A stretch of 64,000 nucleotides of DNA from positions 496,001-560,000 of the forward strand of contig NZ_JAHKSH010000002.1 in the NCBI RefSeq assembly GCF_019720895.1. Direction: 5' to 3'. Numbering within the stretch: the first letter of the stretch is position 1; the number at the start of each line of letters is the position of its first letter. This document shows positions 47,718 through 58,604 of the stretch, one piece after another. Source of the DNA: Microbacterium salitolerans. Its GTDB lineage: Bacteria > Actinomycetota > Actinomycetes > Actinomycetales > Microbacteriaceae. Made by a program: the position numbers and the translations under genes. The notes beneath the pieces are model-generated. The model saw only the letters and a list, made by a program, of their open reading frames with translations, searched no databases and had not been told where the DNA came from.

Positions 47718-49300
47718 GCACTGACAAGAGCGACCTCGTCGTCGTGTACCACCGGCAGCCGTACGAAGAGGTCGTCCTCGACGACGGCACGGTCGAATTG
47801 CGCGAGAACTCCAGTCCCAACGGCATCGTCCCGACGATCAAGGGCGTCATGGGCAAGATGGAGTCCGCCGCGTGGGTGGCGTGGAAGCAGGCTGAGGATC
47901 CGCAGAGGCCGCAGTTCGAGCAGATCATCGAGATCGACGACAGCTACGGAACGTACTCCGTCAATCGCCTGCCGCTCACCGAGCACGAGGTCTCGAGCTT
48001 CTACCACCTCACGTCGAAGGAGGCGTTCTGGCCGATCCTCCACGGCTTCAAGGAGCGCTACAACTACGACCCGGTCGACTGGGAGACGTTCCGTTCCGTC
48101 AACCGCAAGTTCGCCGAGGCCGCGGCGGACGCCGCGAGCGACGATGCGGTCGTCTGGATCCACGACTACAACCTGTGGCTGGTGCCCGGCTTCCTCCGCG
48201 AGATCAAGCCGAGCGTCAAGATCGCGTTCTTCCACCACACGCCGTTCCCCGCGTCCGGGATGTTCAACGTGCTGCCGTGGCGCGAAGAGATCATCCGCTC
48301 GCTGCTCGAGTGCGACTCGATCGGCTTCCACATCCCCCGGTACGCCCAGAGCTTCGTGTCGGTCGCACGGTCGATCACATCCGCCCGCACGATCGCCGAT
48401 CAGCCCACGGATCCCGACATGTCCCCGCGGGGCGACGCGCTGTCGGAGCGCTGGACGCCCACCCTGATGGAGCACCACGGGCACCGGATCCACATCGAGA
48501 CGAACCCTGTCGGCGTGAACGACGCCTACGTCGAAGAGCTCACGCAGCGGGACGGATTCGCGCAGCGCGTGCAGGAGATCCGCGACTGGGTCGGCGACGC
48601 GACCATGGTCCTCTCCGTGTCGCGCACCGACTACACGAAGGGAAACATCGAACAGCTCGAGACGTTCGAGCGACTCCTGCAGCGTCGGCCGGAGCTGCGG
48701 GGCCGCGTCCGCCTCATGCTCGTGTCCGTCGGCGCGAACCGCGCGATGGCGGCGTACGACGAGATCCAGCAGCGGATCGAGGAGATCACCGGGCGCATCA
48801 ACGGCACGCACGGATCCTTCGAGTGGCAGCCGGTCTCCCTCATCTCGACGGCCATCCCGATGCCGGACCTCGTCGCCTACTACCGCGCGGCCGACATCTG
48901 CTCGATCACGCCGCTCGCCGATGGACTCAACCTCGTCGCCCCTGAGTTCTGCATCGCGCAGGGCGACGAGGGATCCGGCGCGCTGATCCTGTCCGAGTTC
49001 GCCGGCTGCGCGGTGCTCCTCGAGGGGCAGATCCCCGTCAACCCGTTCAGCTACGCGAATATGGATCGCGCACTCGACGCAGCCCTCGCCATGAGCGAGG
49101 AGGGCCGACGGGAACGCATGCGCGATCTCGTGCGCTCGTCGAAGCGCTGGAACATCACCGCGTGGTCCGACGCGACCATGAAGCTGTTCCGCGCCCTCCG
49201 CCGCGGCGAGAAGCCCGAGATCACGCCATCGGCCGCGATGGCGAGCGACCGCACGAGCGAGATCCCGATCGTCTCCGCATCCGACACCTCCGTCGGCTGA
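47714..49300 (+). CDS. ggpS: Glucosylglycerol-phosphate synthase-like GT20 enzyme
   Basis: 528 aa glycosyltransferase of family GT20 (shared with trehalose-phosphate synthase OtsA). Visible: VVWIHDYNLWLVPGFLRE, FFHHTPFPASGMFNVLPW, GFHIPRYAQSF, SRTDYTKGN (phosphate-binding), and TPLADGLNLVAPEF with SGALILSEFAG (nucleotide-sugar binding). Length and details such as the N-terminal PNGIVPTIKGVM fit GgpS, which transfers glucose from ADP-glucose to glycerol-3-phosphate. gpsA and a phosphatase directly upstream support this over OtsA. An AGGAGGTGACGGC site precedes the ATG. Confidence 0.85.
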   Translation: MSTDKSDLVVVYHRQPYEEVVLDDGTVELRENSSPNGIVPTIKGVMGKMESAAWVAWKQAEDPQRPQFEQIIEIDDSYGTYSVNRLPLTEHEVSSFYHLTSKEAFWPILHGFKERYNYDPVDWETFRSVNRKFAEAAADAASDDAVVWIHDYNLWLVPGFLREIKPSVKIAFFHHTPFPASGMFNVLPWREEIIRSLLECDSIGFHIPRYAQSFVSVARSITSARTIADQPTDPDMSPRGDALSERWTPTLMEHHGHRIHIETNPVGVNDAYVEELTQRDGFAQRVQEIRDWVGDATMVLSVSRTDYTKGNIEQLETFERLLQRRPELRGRVRLMLVSVGANRAMAAYDEIQQRIEEITGRINGTHGSFEWQPVSLISTAIPMPDLVAYYRAADICSITPLADGLNLVAPEFCIAQGDEGSGALILSEFAGCAVLLEGQIPVNPFSYANMDRALDAALAMSEEGRRERMRDLVRSSKRWNITAWSDATMKLFRALRRGEKPEITPSAAMASDRTSEIPIVSASDTSVG

Positions 49301-49929
49301 TGCGCGCGCTCGCTGCTCCCGATCTGCCAGCCCGTCGGAGCCCTTCGAACGCGGCCGGAGCCCATGCCGAGCTCGACGCCCTCGACCTCACCTGGCGGGG
49401 CGGCGTCGACATCGCGCACGCCCACCTCACCGAGTGCGTCGTCCTGCCGACGGTGCTCGAGGGGGTGCTCGGACGCGGCGCGACGCTCATCGACGTCGCG
49501 TTCGACGACGTCGTGTGCCCCAGCGTGGACCTGCGAGATGCGTCCCTTCGGCGCGTCCGGTTCCGCGGCGGACGCATCGGCGCGCTCGATCTGCAGGGAG
49601 CCCGCGTCGCCGATGTCATCCTCGACGACGTACGAGTCGACTATCTGACGTTCGCCGGAGCACGTCTCGAGAACGTCGTCCTGTCGGAGAGCAGGATCCG
49701 CTCGCTCGACCTGCCCCTCGCCACGATCGAGGGCGCGCAGATCGCGGGCACCGAGATCGGAGAGCTCGACCCACGGGAGATGCGGGCGAAGAGCTTCGAC
49801 CTCCGCGGCGCCGAGATCGGGCGCATTCTGAACGTCGCGAGTCTCCGGGGCGCCACGCTCTCGCCCGCGCAGGCGGACGCGATGACCCTGGCCTTCGCGG
49901 ACGCCCTCGGGATCCACGTCGAATCGTGA
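49300..49929 (+). CDS. Pentapeptide-repeat-like protein at the end of the ggp operon
   Basis: 209 aa. From about residue 60 to 190 it shows A(D/N)LxX-like five-residue periodicity (VDLRDASLRRVRFRGGRI, LDLQGARVADVIL, FDLRGAEIGRILN), giving a right-handed beta helix. Its start overlaps the ggpS stop by one base (TGATG), so it belongs to the operon. The function is unknown; no enzymatic motif is seen. It could be a chaperone or binding partner, or simply a passenger gene. Confidence 0.75.
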   Translation: MRALAAPDLPARRSPSNAAGAHAELDALDLTWRGGVDIAHAHLTECVVLPTVLEGVLGRGATLIDVAFDDVVCPSVDLRDASLRRVRFRGGRIGALDLQGARVADVILDDVRVDYLTFAGARLENVVLSESRIRSLDLPLATIEGAQIAGTEIGELDPREMRAKSFDLRGAEIGRILNVASLRGATLSPAQADAMTLAFADALGIHVES

Positions 49930-49933
49930 CGCG

Positions 49934-49971
49934 AGGGCGGGCTGCGCGGCCGGGGCCGCGCAGCCCGCCCT
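49934..49971. terminator. Bidirectional terminator after the ggp operon
   Basis: An 18-bp perfect stem (49934-49951 with 49954-49971) around a GG loop, only 4 nt after the pentapeptide gene's stop and 15 nt before the convergent SRPBCC stop. Confidence 0.88.
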
Positions 49972-49986
49972 GGCACGTCGGCCTCA

Positions 49987-50958
49987 TCAGGCGAGCACGC
50001 CCTCCAGCCGGTCGTAGCTCATCTCCATGCCGTCGGTCATGCCCGTCGCGAGGACCTGATCGCGGACCTCGGCGCTCTCGTACGTCATGACGTAGACGAG
50101 CAGCGTGCCCTCGGGCACGGGGGTGAGCGTGAGCTCGTTGATCGTCGTGCCGGGGAGGCCCTCCATCTGCTCCGTGTGAACGATGCGGTGCGGCTCCTCC
50201 GACGCGAGCACGTCGCCGATGATGCTGAACGCCTCTCCCTCGACGCCGTCGCCCGGCGACCAGCGGTAGCGCGTCGATGACCCCTCCCCCGCCGGCGGGA
50301 TGCACTCCGTGAACTCCCATCCGTCGGGCCCGTACATCCACCGGCGCACGAGGTCCGCGTCGTGATGCGCCCGCCACACGTCCTCGACGGATCCGCGGAT
50401 CACCCGCGACACGCGGATCTGCGTGTCGGACAGCTTCTGCATCTGCGTCGGGATCTCGGCGGCGAATGTCTTCAGATCGGCCAGGACGAGGTCGATCTGA
50501 CTCATCGCCGACGTCATGCCCTCGAGCATGCCCATCTCGAGCAGCTGCTCGAGCTCGTCGACGCTGTGGAAGTGCGTGACGGCCGTCATCCTCGATCCGT
50601 CTGCCGTCTCGTCGAAGGTGAACCGCACACGCATGGAGGGCATGTCGGGGTTCGGCTCGCCGTCGTCGCCGCAGAAGCCGTCGAGCACCTCGAAGGCATC
50701 GGGCGCGTCGACCCTGAGGAACTCCCAGTAGCCCGCCGACGTGTCGCCGTCTGGTCCGGTCATGGAATAGCGGCTCTGGCCTCCCGGGAACATGTCGTGC
50801 CGGAAGAAGGTGGCCGGATACGTCTCCGGCCCCCAGAACTGCTCGATCTGCCGTGGGTCCGCGTAGGCGTCCCAGAGGCGCTGCTTCGTCGCGGCGAAGT
50901 CGGCCACGATCGTCAGCGTGAGTGCGTCGCGGTCGGTGTCGACCGAGGTGATGGGCAT
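49987..50958 (-). CDS. Tandem SRPBCC (AHSA1) domain protein
   Basis: 323 aa made of two START-like AHSA1 domains. The first (about 5-160) has TKQRLWDAYADPRQIEQFWGPE and GGQSRYSM; the second (about 175-320) has SVEDVWRAHHDADLVRRWMYGP and ELTLTPVPEGT. Such proteins bind hydrophobic ligands, and in actinobacteria they are very often coupled to an ArsR regulator, as here: the start is 4 nt after the arsR stop. The ligand is unknown. Confidence 0.9.
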   Translation of the reverse strand: MPITSVDTDRDALTLTIVADFAATKQRLWDAYADPRQIEQFWGPETYPATFFRHDMFPGGQSRYSMTGPDGDTSAGYWEFLRVDAPDAFEVLDGFCGDDGEPNPDMPSMRVRFTFDETADGSRMTAVTHFHSVDELEQLLEMGMLEGMTSAMSQIDLVLADLKTFAAEIPTQMQKLSDTQIRVSRVIRGSVEDVWRAHHDADLVRRWMYGPDGWEFTECIPPAGEGSSTRYRWSPGDGVEGEAFSIIGDVLASEEPHRIVHTEQMEGLPGTTINELTLTPVPEGTLLVYVMTYESAEVRDQVLATGMTDGMEMSYDRLEGVLA

Positions 50959-50962
50959 GCTG

Positions 50963-51304
50963 TCACTCCTTGAGTTCTGCCAGCAGGGCGTCGAGTCGCG
51001 CGACTCGCGCCCGCCAGATCTCTTCGAATGCGCCGAGCAGCCGCTGCGCGCGGCGGATCCGTTCGGGGTCTCCGTGCACGACTCGCTCCCGTCCTCGGGG
51101 CCTCTTCGTCACGAGGCCCGCTCCTTCGAGAACCGCGACGTGCTTCTGCACGGCCGCGAACGACATGTCGTACGCGGCTGCCAGTTCGGACACGGTCGCC
51201 TCGTCGGTCAGTGTGCGCCGCACGATGTCACGGCGCGTGGAATCGGCCAGGGCGCGGAAGATCCGGTTCGCCTCGGCGTCGCTCAACTCGATGTCTACAA
51301 CCAT
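50963..51304 (-). CDS. ArsR family transcriptional regulator
   Basis: 113 aa winged helix protein. ANRIFRALADSTRRDIVRR and the recognition helix VSELAAAYDMSFAAVQKHVAVLEGAGLV (described in part) mark the ArsR fold without metal-binding Cys motifs; this is the SRPBCC-linked branch. A perfect inverted repeat lies across its own ATG, so it most likely represses itself and the SRPBCC gene. TAACGT, 8 nt before the ATG, can be its -10 box. Confidence 0.93.
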   Translation of the reverse strand: MVVDIELSDAEANRIFRALADSTRRDIVRRTLTDEATVSELAAAYDMSFAAVQKHVAVLEGAGLVTKRPRGRERVVHGDPERIRRAQRLLGAFEEIWRARVARLDALLAELKE

Positions 51305-51313
51305 TTGGTTGTA
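51296..51313. promoter_or_regulatory. Operator TACAACCA-TT-TGGTTGTA over the arsR start
   Basis: A perfect 18-bp inverted repeat includes the ATG (51302-51304) and the presumed transcription start of arsR. The CAACCAnnTGGTTG core matches the operator type of ArsR/SRPBCC pairs (known in general as ACAACC-like dyads). Confidence 0.8.
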
Positions 51314-51440
51314 CGTTAAGACGTCGCGCCGCGCCGCGCAACCCCAGCCTCGAAGAAGTCGCGCCCCGTAGAATGGCGGCGTATCCCACCACATCAGGCA
51401 CGCAGACACCGTGCCGCCCATATCGCGAGGAGCTCCGCGC

Positions 51441-54005
51441 ATGGCCGACATTCCCGATAAGCCCAAACTCGAGGGACTCGAGCAGAAGTGGGGTGAGCGC
51501 TGGGAGCGGGACGGCACGTACCGCTTCGACCGCGCCGCCGCTCAGGTCGTCGGCCGCGAGGGCGTCTACTCGGTGGACACGCCGCCTCCGACCGCATCAG
51601 GGTCGCTGCACATCGGCCACGTCTTCAGCTACACCCACACCGACGTGAAGGCGCGCTTCGAGCGCATGCGCGGCAAGCAGGTGTTCTACCCGATCGGCTG
51701 GGACGACAACGGCCTCCCGACCGAGCGACGCGTGCAGAACTACTACGGCGTCCGCTGCGACCCCTCGCTCCCCTACGACCCCGATTTCGCCCCGCCGTTC
51801 GAGGGCACGACGAAGAACATCAAGGCCGCCGACCAGGTGCCGATCAGTCGCCGCAATTTCACCGAGCTGTGCGAGAAGCTCACGGTCGAGGACGAGGAGA
51901 AGTTCGAGGAGCTCTGGCGCCAGCTCGGCCTCTCGGTCGACTGGACGCAGAACTACCGAACGATCTCCGACGACACGATCCGCACGAGCCAGCTGGCGTT
52001 CCTGAACAACATCGAGCGCGGCGAGGCCTATCAGGCACTCGCGCCCACGCTGTGGGACATCGACTTCCGCTCCGCGATCGCACAGGCCGAGCTCGAGGAT
52101 CGCGAGCGACCCGCCGCCTACCACCGGCTCGCGTTCCACCGGACGGACAGCGCGGGCGATCTCGTCATCGAGACGACGCGGCCCGAGCTTCTCGCCGCGT
52201 GCGTCGCGCTCGTCGCCCACCCCGACGACGAGCGCTATCAGGAGCACTTCGGATCCACCGTCACGACGCCGCTCTTCGACGTCGAGGTCCCCGTGCTCCC
52301 CCACCCGCTCGCGCAGCCCGACAAGGGCTCCGGCATCGCCATGATCTGCACGTTCGGCGACATGAACGACATCATCTGGTGGCGCGAGCTCGACCTGCCG
52401 AACCGCACGATCATCGGCAAGGACGGCCGCGTCGTCGCCGATGCCCCCGAGGTCATCGTGTCCGAGCGAGGGACCGCCGCCTACGGCGAGCTCGCCGGCA
52501 AGACCGTGTTCAGCGCCCAGAAGCGCGTGGTCGAGCTTCTCGACGAGTCGGGCGAGCTCGTCGGAACGGGCGAGCAGTTCAACCACCCCGTCAAGTTCTT
52601 CGAGAAGGGCGACCGCCCGCTCGAGATCGTGTCGACGCGCCAGTGGTATGTCCGCAACGGCGCGCGCGACGAAGCCCTGAAGAAGAGGCTGCTGGCGTTC
52701 GGCGAGCAGGTCGAATGGCACCCTGAGTTCATGCGGGTGCGCTACGAGAACTGGGTGAACGGCCTCACCGGAGACTGGCTCGTCTCGCGTCAGCGGTTCT
52801 TCGGCGTGCCGATCCCCGTCTGGTACGCGCTCGATGAGAACGGCGCACGCGACTACGACCGCGTCCTCGTTCCCGACGCCGCCTCGCTGCCGATCGACCC
52901 GTCGAGCGACGTGCCCGCCGGCTACTCGGAGGAGCAGCGCGGCGCGGCCGGCGGCTTCGAGGCCGAGACCGACGTGTTCGACACGTGGGCGACCTCGTCG
53001 CTCACGCCGCAGCTCGCGGGCCGCTGGCAGAGCGACGACGAGCTGTGGAGGCTCGTCGCACCGTTCGACGTCCGTCCGCAGGGCCAGGACATCATCCGCA
53101 CGTGGCTGTTCTCGACGATGCTCCGCAGCGTGCTGGAGGACGAGGTGGCGCCGTGGAAGCACGCGTCGATCTCGGGCTTCATCGTCGACCCCGACCGCAA
53201 GAAGATGTCGAAGTCGAAGGGCAACGTCGTGACGCCCGCGGACGTTCTCGCGACGCACGGCTCCGACGCGGTGCGGTACTGGGCGGCATCGAGCCGTCTC
53301 GGCACCGATGCGGCCTTCGACCCGCAGAACCCGACGCAGATCAAGATCGGCCGCCGCCTCGCCATCAAGGTGCTCAACGCGGCGAAGTTCGTGCTGGGCT
53401 TCGACGCGCCGGAGAACGCCGAGGTGACCGAGCCGCTCGACCTCTCCATGCTCGCGGCTCTCGATGACGTCGTCGTGCAGGCGACCACCGCGCTCGACGC
53501 CTACGACCATGCCCGCGCGCTCGAGGTGTCCGAGGCGTTCTTCTGGACGTTCTGCGACGACTACCTCGAGCTTGTGAAGGAGCGCGCCTACGGAGGTGGC
53601 GCCGCGGGCGCATCCGCGGCCGCGGCACTGCGCGTCGCGCTGTCGACGCTGCTGCGTCTCCTCGCCCCCGTCGTGTCGTTCGCGGCGGAGGAGGCATGGA
53701 GCTGGTTCCAGGACGGATCCGTGCACGCGGCCGAATGGCCCGTCCGCTCGGACCTCGGCGGAGATCCCGCCGTCCTCGCCAGCGCGTCACGCGCCCTGAT
53801 CGGCGTGCGACGCGCGAAGACCGAGGCGAAGGCCTCGCAGAAGACCCCCGTCGAGCGGGCCGCGATCATCGCACCCGCCGCCGAGGTCGCTCTGCTGCGC
53901 CTCGCCGAGGCCGACCTGCGAGCGGTCGGCCGCATCGCGGAGCTGTCGCTCACGGAGGGCGACGAGTTCCAGGTCACATCGATCGCGCTCGCAGAACAGG
54001 AGTAG
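51441..54005 (+). CDS. valS: Valyl-tRNA synthetase
   Basis: 854 aa class I synthetase. HIGH motif SGSLHIGHVF near residue 54, PIGWDDNGLPTERR, editing-domain TTRPELL, DTWATSSLTPQ and KMSKS motif KKMSKSKGN near 590. The ATG at 51441 is preceded by GAGGAG; the frame continues a further 10 codons upstream. No T-box is visible in the short upstream region. The C-terminus lacks the long coiled coil of E. coli ValS (951 aa), as in the short actinobacterial type. Confidence 0.96.
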   Translation: MADIPDKPKLEGLEQKWGERWERDGTYRFDRAAAQVVGREGVYSVDTPPPTASGSLHIGHVFSYTHTDVKARFERMRGKQVFYPIGWDDNGLPTERRVQNYYGVRCDPSLPYDPDFAPPFEGTTKNIKAADQVPISRRNFTELCEKLTVEDEEKFEELWRQLGLSVDWTQNYRTISDDTIRTSQLAFLNNIERGEAYQALAPTLWDIDFRSAIAQAELEDRERPAAYHRLAFHRTDSAGDLVIETTRPELLAACVALVAHPDDERYQEHFGSTVTTPLFDVEVPVLPHPLAQPDKGSGIAMICTFGDMNDIIWWRELDLPNRTIIGKDGRVVADAPEVIVSERGTAAYGELAGKTVFSAQKRVVELLDESGELVGTGEQFNHPVKFFEKGDRPLEIVSTRQWYVRNGARDEALKKRLLAFGEQVEWHPEFMRVRYENWVNGLTGDWLVSRQRFFGVPIPVWYALDENGARDYDRVLVPDAASLPIDPSSDVPAGYSEEQRGAAGGFEAETDVFDTWATSSLTPQLAGRWQSDDELWRLVAPFDVRPQGQDIIRTWLFSTMLRSVLEDEVAPWKHASISGFIVDPDRKKMSKSKGNVVTPADVLATHGSDAVRYWAASSRLGTDAAFDPQNPTQIKIGRRLAIKVLNAAKFVLGFDAPENAEVTEPLDLSMLAALDDVVVQATTALDAYDHARALEVSEAFFWTFCDDYLELVKERAYGGGAAGASAAAALRVALSTLLRLLAPVVSFAAEEAWSWFQDGSVHAAEWPVRSDLGGDPAVLASASRALIGVRRAKTEAKASQKTPVERAAIIAPAAEVALLRLAEADLRAVGRIAELSLTEGDEFQVTSIALAEQE

Positions 54006-54007
54006 TC

Positions 54008-54241
54008 ATGAAGCTCGGCACACGCTGGCAGGCGGGCGGAGAGCCCCCGTCATCCGTTCCCGCGGCGATCCGCGACGAGATCGCGAAGGTGGAGACGAAC
54101 CTCCCCCAGGTCGGCCCCCGACCCATGTGGACGCTCACGTGGCTCGAGGACCGGCCGATCGCCGAACTCGACAGCGGCATCGAGGTCGCCCTCGGCGCCG
54201 ACGGCACCGCCACGGTGTCGACGTTCGACCCCATGGATTGA
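54008..54241 (+). CDS. Small hypothetical protein following valS
   Basis: 77 aa soluble protein: MKLGTRWQAGGEPPSSVP, then RPMWTLTWLEDRPIAELD. AGGAG overlaps the valS stop and gives a good ribosome site, so it is translated with valS. The same small gene is familiar after valS in Microbacteriaceae; no function known. Confidence 0.78.
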   Translation: MKLGTRWQAGGEPPSSVPAAIRDEIAKVETNLPQVGPRPMWTLTWLEDRPIAELDSGIEVALGADGTATVSTFDPMD

Positions 54242-54255
54242 CGCTCCGACGCGCA

Positions 54256-54303
54256 CGACGAAGCCCCCGCATTCTCCGACCGGAGAACGCGGGGGCGTCG
54301 TCG
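54256..54303. terminator. Bidirectional terminator between valS unit and clpX
   Basis: A long stem (CGACGA, GCCCCCGC, TTCTCC on one side and their complements on the other, with one A/C mismatch) around GACC, 14 nt after the small gene and 18 nt before the convergent clpX stop. Confidence 0.88.
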
Positions 54304-54321
54304 TGAGGGGCGGGCTCGTCG

Positions 54322-55593
<1,272 letters not shown>

Positions 55594-55680
55594 GCGATCA
55601 CTCCTCCGGGGTCTGCTCGCGGACTTCTCTCAGGCTAGTCGCAACCTCTGACAAACGAACGCAGGCGCGACCGCGACGCG

Positions 55681-55738
55681 CCCGCGAATGACGGATGCCC
55701 CGCCCGACCGCAGGGTCGAACGGGGCATCCGTCGCGGG
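55681..55738 (-). terminator. Large hairpin after clpP2
   Basis: GACGGATGCCCCG (55690-55702) pairs with CGGGGCATCCGTC (55721-55733); outer CCCGCG/CGCGGG arms and an inner CGACC/GGTCG stem enlarge it. It lies 10 nt after the clpP stop. Confidence 0.82.
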
Positions 55739-55747
55739 AACCGTCGA

Positions 55748-56404
55748 TCAGCCGACGGGGCCGCGCTTGCGCGTCGTCAGCACCTGGTCGACGAGGCCGT
55801 ACTCGACGGCCTCCGCGGCACCGAGGATCTTGTCGCGGTCGATGTCCTTGTGCACCTGCTCGGTCGTGCGGTTCGAGTGCTTCGCCATCGTGTCCTCGAG
55901 CCACGTGCGCATGCGCATGATCTCGGCCGCCTGGATCTCGATGTCGGACGCCTGACCATGACCCGACTCGCCGACGGACGGCTGGTGCATGAGCACGCGG
56001 GCGTTCGGCAGCGCGAGGCGCTTGCCGGGGGCGCCCGCCGCGAGGAGAACCGACGCCGCCGAGGCCGCCTGGCCGAGGACGACCGTCTGGATCTCGGGCG
56101 AGATGTACTGCATCGTGTCGTAGATCGCCGTCATGGCCGTGAACGAGCCGCCGGGCGAGTTGATGTACATGATGATGTCGCGGTCGGGATCCTGGCTCTC
56201 GAGCACCAGGAGCTGCGCCATGACGTCGTCGGCCGACGCGTCGTCGACCTGCACGCCGAGGAAGATGACGCGATCCTCGAACAGCTTGTTGTAGGGATCC
56301 TGGCGCTTGAAGCCATAGGCCGTGCGCTCCTCGAACTGCGGGAGGATGTACCGGCTCGACGGCGTCTGAAGGCCCTGCGGAGCGGGTGTGTACGGGGTGT
56401 GCAT
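55748..56404 (-). CDS. clpP2: ATP-dependent Clp protease proteolytic subunit (ClpP2-type)
   Basis: 218 aa serine peptidase subunit. Catalytic Ser in GQAASAASVLLAAG (near residue 115), His in LMHQPSVG and the Asp region DRDKILGAAEAVEYGLVD. The longer N-terminus (MHTPYTPAP...) fits the second ClpP of actinobacterial pairs. It starts 23 nt after the first clpP and pairs with it to form a mixed tetradecamer. Confidence 0.95.
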   Translation of the reverse strand: MHTPYTPAPQGLQTPSSRYILPQFEERTAYGFKRQDPYNKLFEDRVIFLGVQVDDASADDVMAQLLVLESQDPDRDIIMYINSPGGSFTAMTAIYDTMQYISPEIQTVVLGQAASAASVLLAAGAPGKRLALPNARVLMHQPSVGESGHGQASDIEIQAAEIMRMRTWLEDTMAKHSNRTTEQVHKDIDRDKILGAAEAVEYGLVDQVLTTRKRGPVG

Positions 56405-56427
56405 CGTGTGTATCGTCCCTTGCTTCC

Positions 56428-57021
56428 TCAGTTGGACTCGCGGGCGGTGCCGCCGCCGCCCGCCACGTCGGTCGCGCTCTCGCGGATGTGATCGACGAAT
56501 CCGTAATCGAGCGCCTCCTCCGCGGTGAACCAGTGGTCGCGGTCGCCGTCGGCGTTGATCTGCTCGACGGTCTTGCCTGTCTGGCGCGCAGTGATCTCCG
56601 CGAGGCGGTTCTTCATCGAGACGATGAGCTCGGCCTGCGTCTGGATGTCGCTCGCGGTGCCGCCGAACCCGCCGTGCGGCTGGTGCAGCAGAACGCGGGC
56701 GTTCGGCGTGATGTAGCGCTTGCCCATCGTGCCGCTCGTGAGGAGCAGCTGACCCATCGAGGCGGCCATGCCGATTCCGACGGTGACGATGTCGTTCGGG
56801 ACGAACTGCATCGTGTCGTAGATGGCCATGCCGGCAGTGATCGAGCCACCGGGCGAGTTGATGTAGAGGTAGATGTCCTTCTTGGCGTCTTCGGCGGCGA
56901 GGAGCAGGATCTTCGCGCAGATCTCGTTCGCATTCTCGTCTCGCACCTCCGACCCCAGCCAGATGATGCGGTCCTTCAGCAGCTGGTCGAAGACACTCTG
57001 TGCCATCAGCGGTTCGGGCAT
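56428..57021 (-). CDS. clpP1: ATP-dependent Clp protease proteolytic subunit (ClpP1-type)
   Basis: 197 aa. [19 protein letters not shown], the catalytic Ser in [11 protein letters not shown], His in LLHQPHGG and [19 protein letters not shown] use the ATG at 57021, which has GGAG at good distance; the GTG at 57027 would touch that site. First gene of the clpP1-clpP2 pair. Confidence 0.95.
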   Translation of the reverse strand: MPEPLMAQSVFDQLLKDRIIWLGSEVRDENANEICAKILLLAAEDAKKDIYLYINSPGGSITAGMAIYDTMQFVPNDIVTVGIGMAASMGQLLLTSGTMGKRYITPNARVLLHQPHGGFGGTASDIQTQAELIVSMKNRLAEITARQTGKTVEQINADGDRDHWFTAEEALDYGFVDHIRESATDVAGGGGTARESN

Positions 57022-57121
57022 TCTCACTCCATTCAGGTGTGCGTCGGTATGACACTACCGGCGCGATCACGCCCCTCCGCGCGTGTTCGCCGTGGGCATA
57101 CGAGCCGCGCCGGCAGACGCA

Positions 57122-57156
57122 GAGAGGGCCGCCACCCTGCGGTGAACGGCCCTCTC
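57122..57156 (-). terminator. Terminator of tig
   Basis: GAGAGGGCCG (57122-57131) pairs with CGGCCCTCTC (57147-57156), 22 nt after the tig stop, separating tig from clpP1P2. Confidence 0.8.
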
Positions 57157-57177
57157 GGCGATAGGATCCTCAGCGGA

Positions 57178-58518
57178 TCACTTGGCCTCTTCGGCCTGCT
57201 CCTCCGAGGCCGCGTCCTCGGACTCGTCGGCCTGCTCGTCCGCGTCCGCCGCGAAGCCCTCGAGGTCGACGGCCTCGCCGTTCGTGTCGACGACCTCGGC
57301 CTTGCCGAGCACCATGGCGATCGCCTTGTTGCGAGCGACGTCGCCCATGAGAGCCTGCAGCTGGTTGCCCTGCTGCAGCGCCTGCACGAAGTCCTGCGGG
57401 CTCATGCCGTACTGCTGCGACGCCTGGATGAGGTACTGCGTGAACTCATCCTGGGAGACCTGCACATCGAGGTCCTTCGCGATGCGGTCGAAGAGGAGCT
57501 GCGTGCGGAACTGCTTCTCGCTCGCCTCTGTCACTTCGGCGCGGTGCTCGTCGTCCTCGAGGCGGTTCTCCTGCTCGAGGTGGCGGTGCACCTCGTCCTC
57601 GATGACGCTCGCCGGCACCGGCAGCTCGACGGCCTCGAGGAGCTGCTCGACGAGCTTGTCGCGTGCGGCAGAGCCCTGCGCGAACGTGCCCTTCTGCTTC
57701 GCCTGGTCGGCGAGCGACTCGCGCAGCTCGGCGAGCGTGTCGAACTCGCTCGCCATCTGTGCGAAGTCGTCGTCGGCCTCGGGGAGCTCGCGCTCCTTCA
57801 CGGCCTTGACCGCGACGTGGACCTCGGCCTCTTCGCCCGCGCGCTCGCCGCCGACGAGCGTCGACCGGAACGTCGTCTCCTCACCGGCGGTGAGGGAGTC
57901 GATCGCCTCGTCGGTGCCCTCGAGCAGCTCGCCCGAGCCGACCTCGTACGACACGCCCTCGGCGCGGTCGATCTCGTCGTCGCCGATCTTGGCGACGAGA
58001 TCGAGCTCGACGAAGTTGCCCGTCGCCGCAGGACGGTCGACGGGAACGAGCGTGCCGAAGCGCGCGCGGAGCTCCTCGAGCTCGGCGTCGATGGCGGCCT
58101 CGTCGACCTCGATCGGGTCGACCGTGACCTTCAGGCTCTCGAGGTCGGGAACCTCGAACTCGGGCGCGACGTCGACCTCGATGTCGACCTCGAGGTCGCC
58201 CGAGAAGTCCTTCTCGTTCGGCCACACGGCGATGTCCGCCTGCGGGCGACCGAGGATCTGCAGGTCGTGCTCGGCGACGGCCTCGCGGAAGAACTGGTCG
58301 AGCCCTTCGTTCACCGCGTGCTCGATGACGACGCCGCGGCCGACGCGCTGGTCGATGATCGGAGCCGGAACCTTGCCCTTGCGGAAGCCGGGGATCTCGA
58401 CGTCCTGCGCGATGTGCTCGTACGCGTGGTCGACGCTCGGCTTGAGCTCGTCCGGCGTGACCGTGATGTGCAGCTTGACCCTGGTCGGGTTGAGCTTCTC
58501 GACGGTGGTGTTCACCAT
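57178..58518 (-). CDS. tig: Trigger factor
   Basis: 446 aa ribosome-bound chaperone and prolyl isomerase. Ribosome-binding tail with the signature GFRKGKVP (about residues 44-51), FKBP-type domain in the middle ([14 protein letters not shown]), then the helical C-terminus with [11 protein letters not shown], and an acidic Glu/Ala-rich end. AAGGAG lies upstream but 12 nt from the ATG. Confidence 0.97.
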   Translation of the reverse strand: MVNTTVEKLNPTRVKLHITVTPDELKPSVDHAYEHIAQDVEIPGFRKGKVPAPIIDQRVGRGVVIEHAVNEGLDQFFREAVAEHDLQILGRPQADIAVWPNEKDFSGDLEVDIEVDVAPEFEVPDLESLKVTVDPIEVDEAAIDAELEELRARFGTLVPVDRPAATGNFVELDLVAKIGDDEIDRAEGVSYEVGSGELLEGTDEAIDSLTAGEETTFRSTLVGGERAGEEAEVHVAVKAVKERELPEADDDFAQMASEFDTLAELRESLADQAKQKGTFAQGSAARDKLVEQLLEAVELPVPASVIEDEVHRHLEQENRLEDDEHRAEVTEASEKQFRTQLLFDRIAKDLDVQVSQDEFTQYLIQASQQYGMSPQDFVQALQQGNQLQALMGDVARNKAIAMVLGKAEVVDTNGEAVDLEGFAADADEQADESEDAASEEQAEEAK

Positions 58519-58604
58519 GCTGGTTCGCTTCTCCTTGTCGCGGACCCGCGGCGAACGCCGCCGCGGGCTGAGGTCTGGGTGCTCGACGCTTCGCGCCTCT
58601 GACC

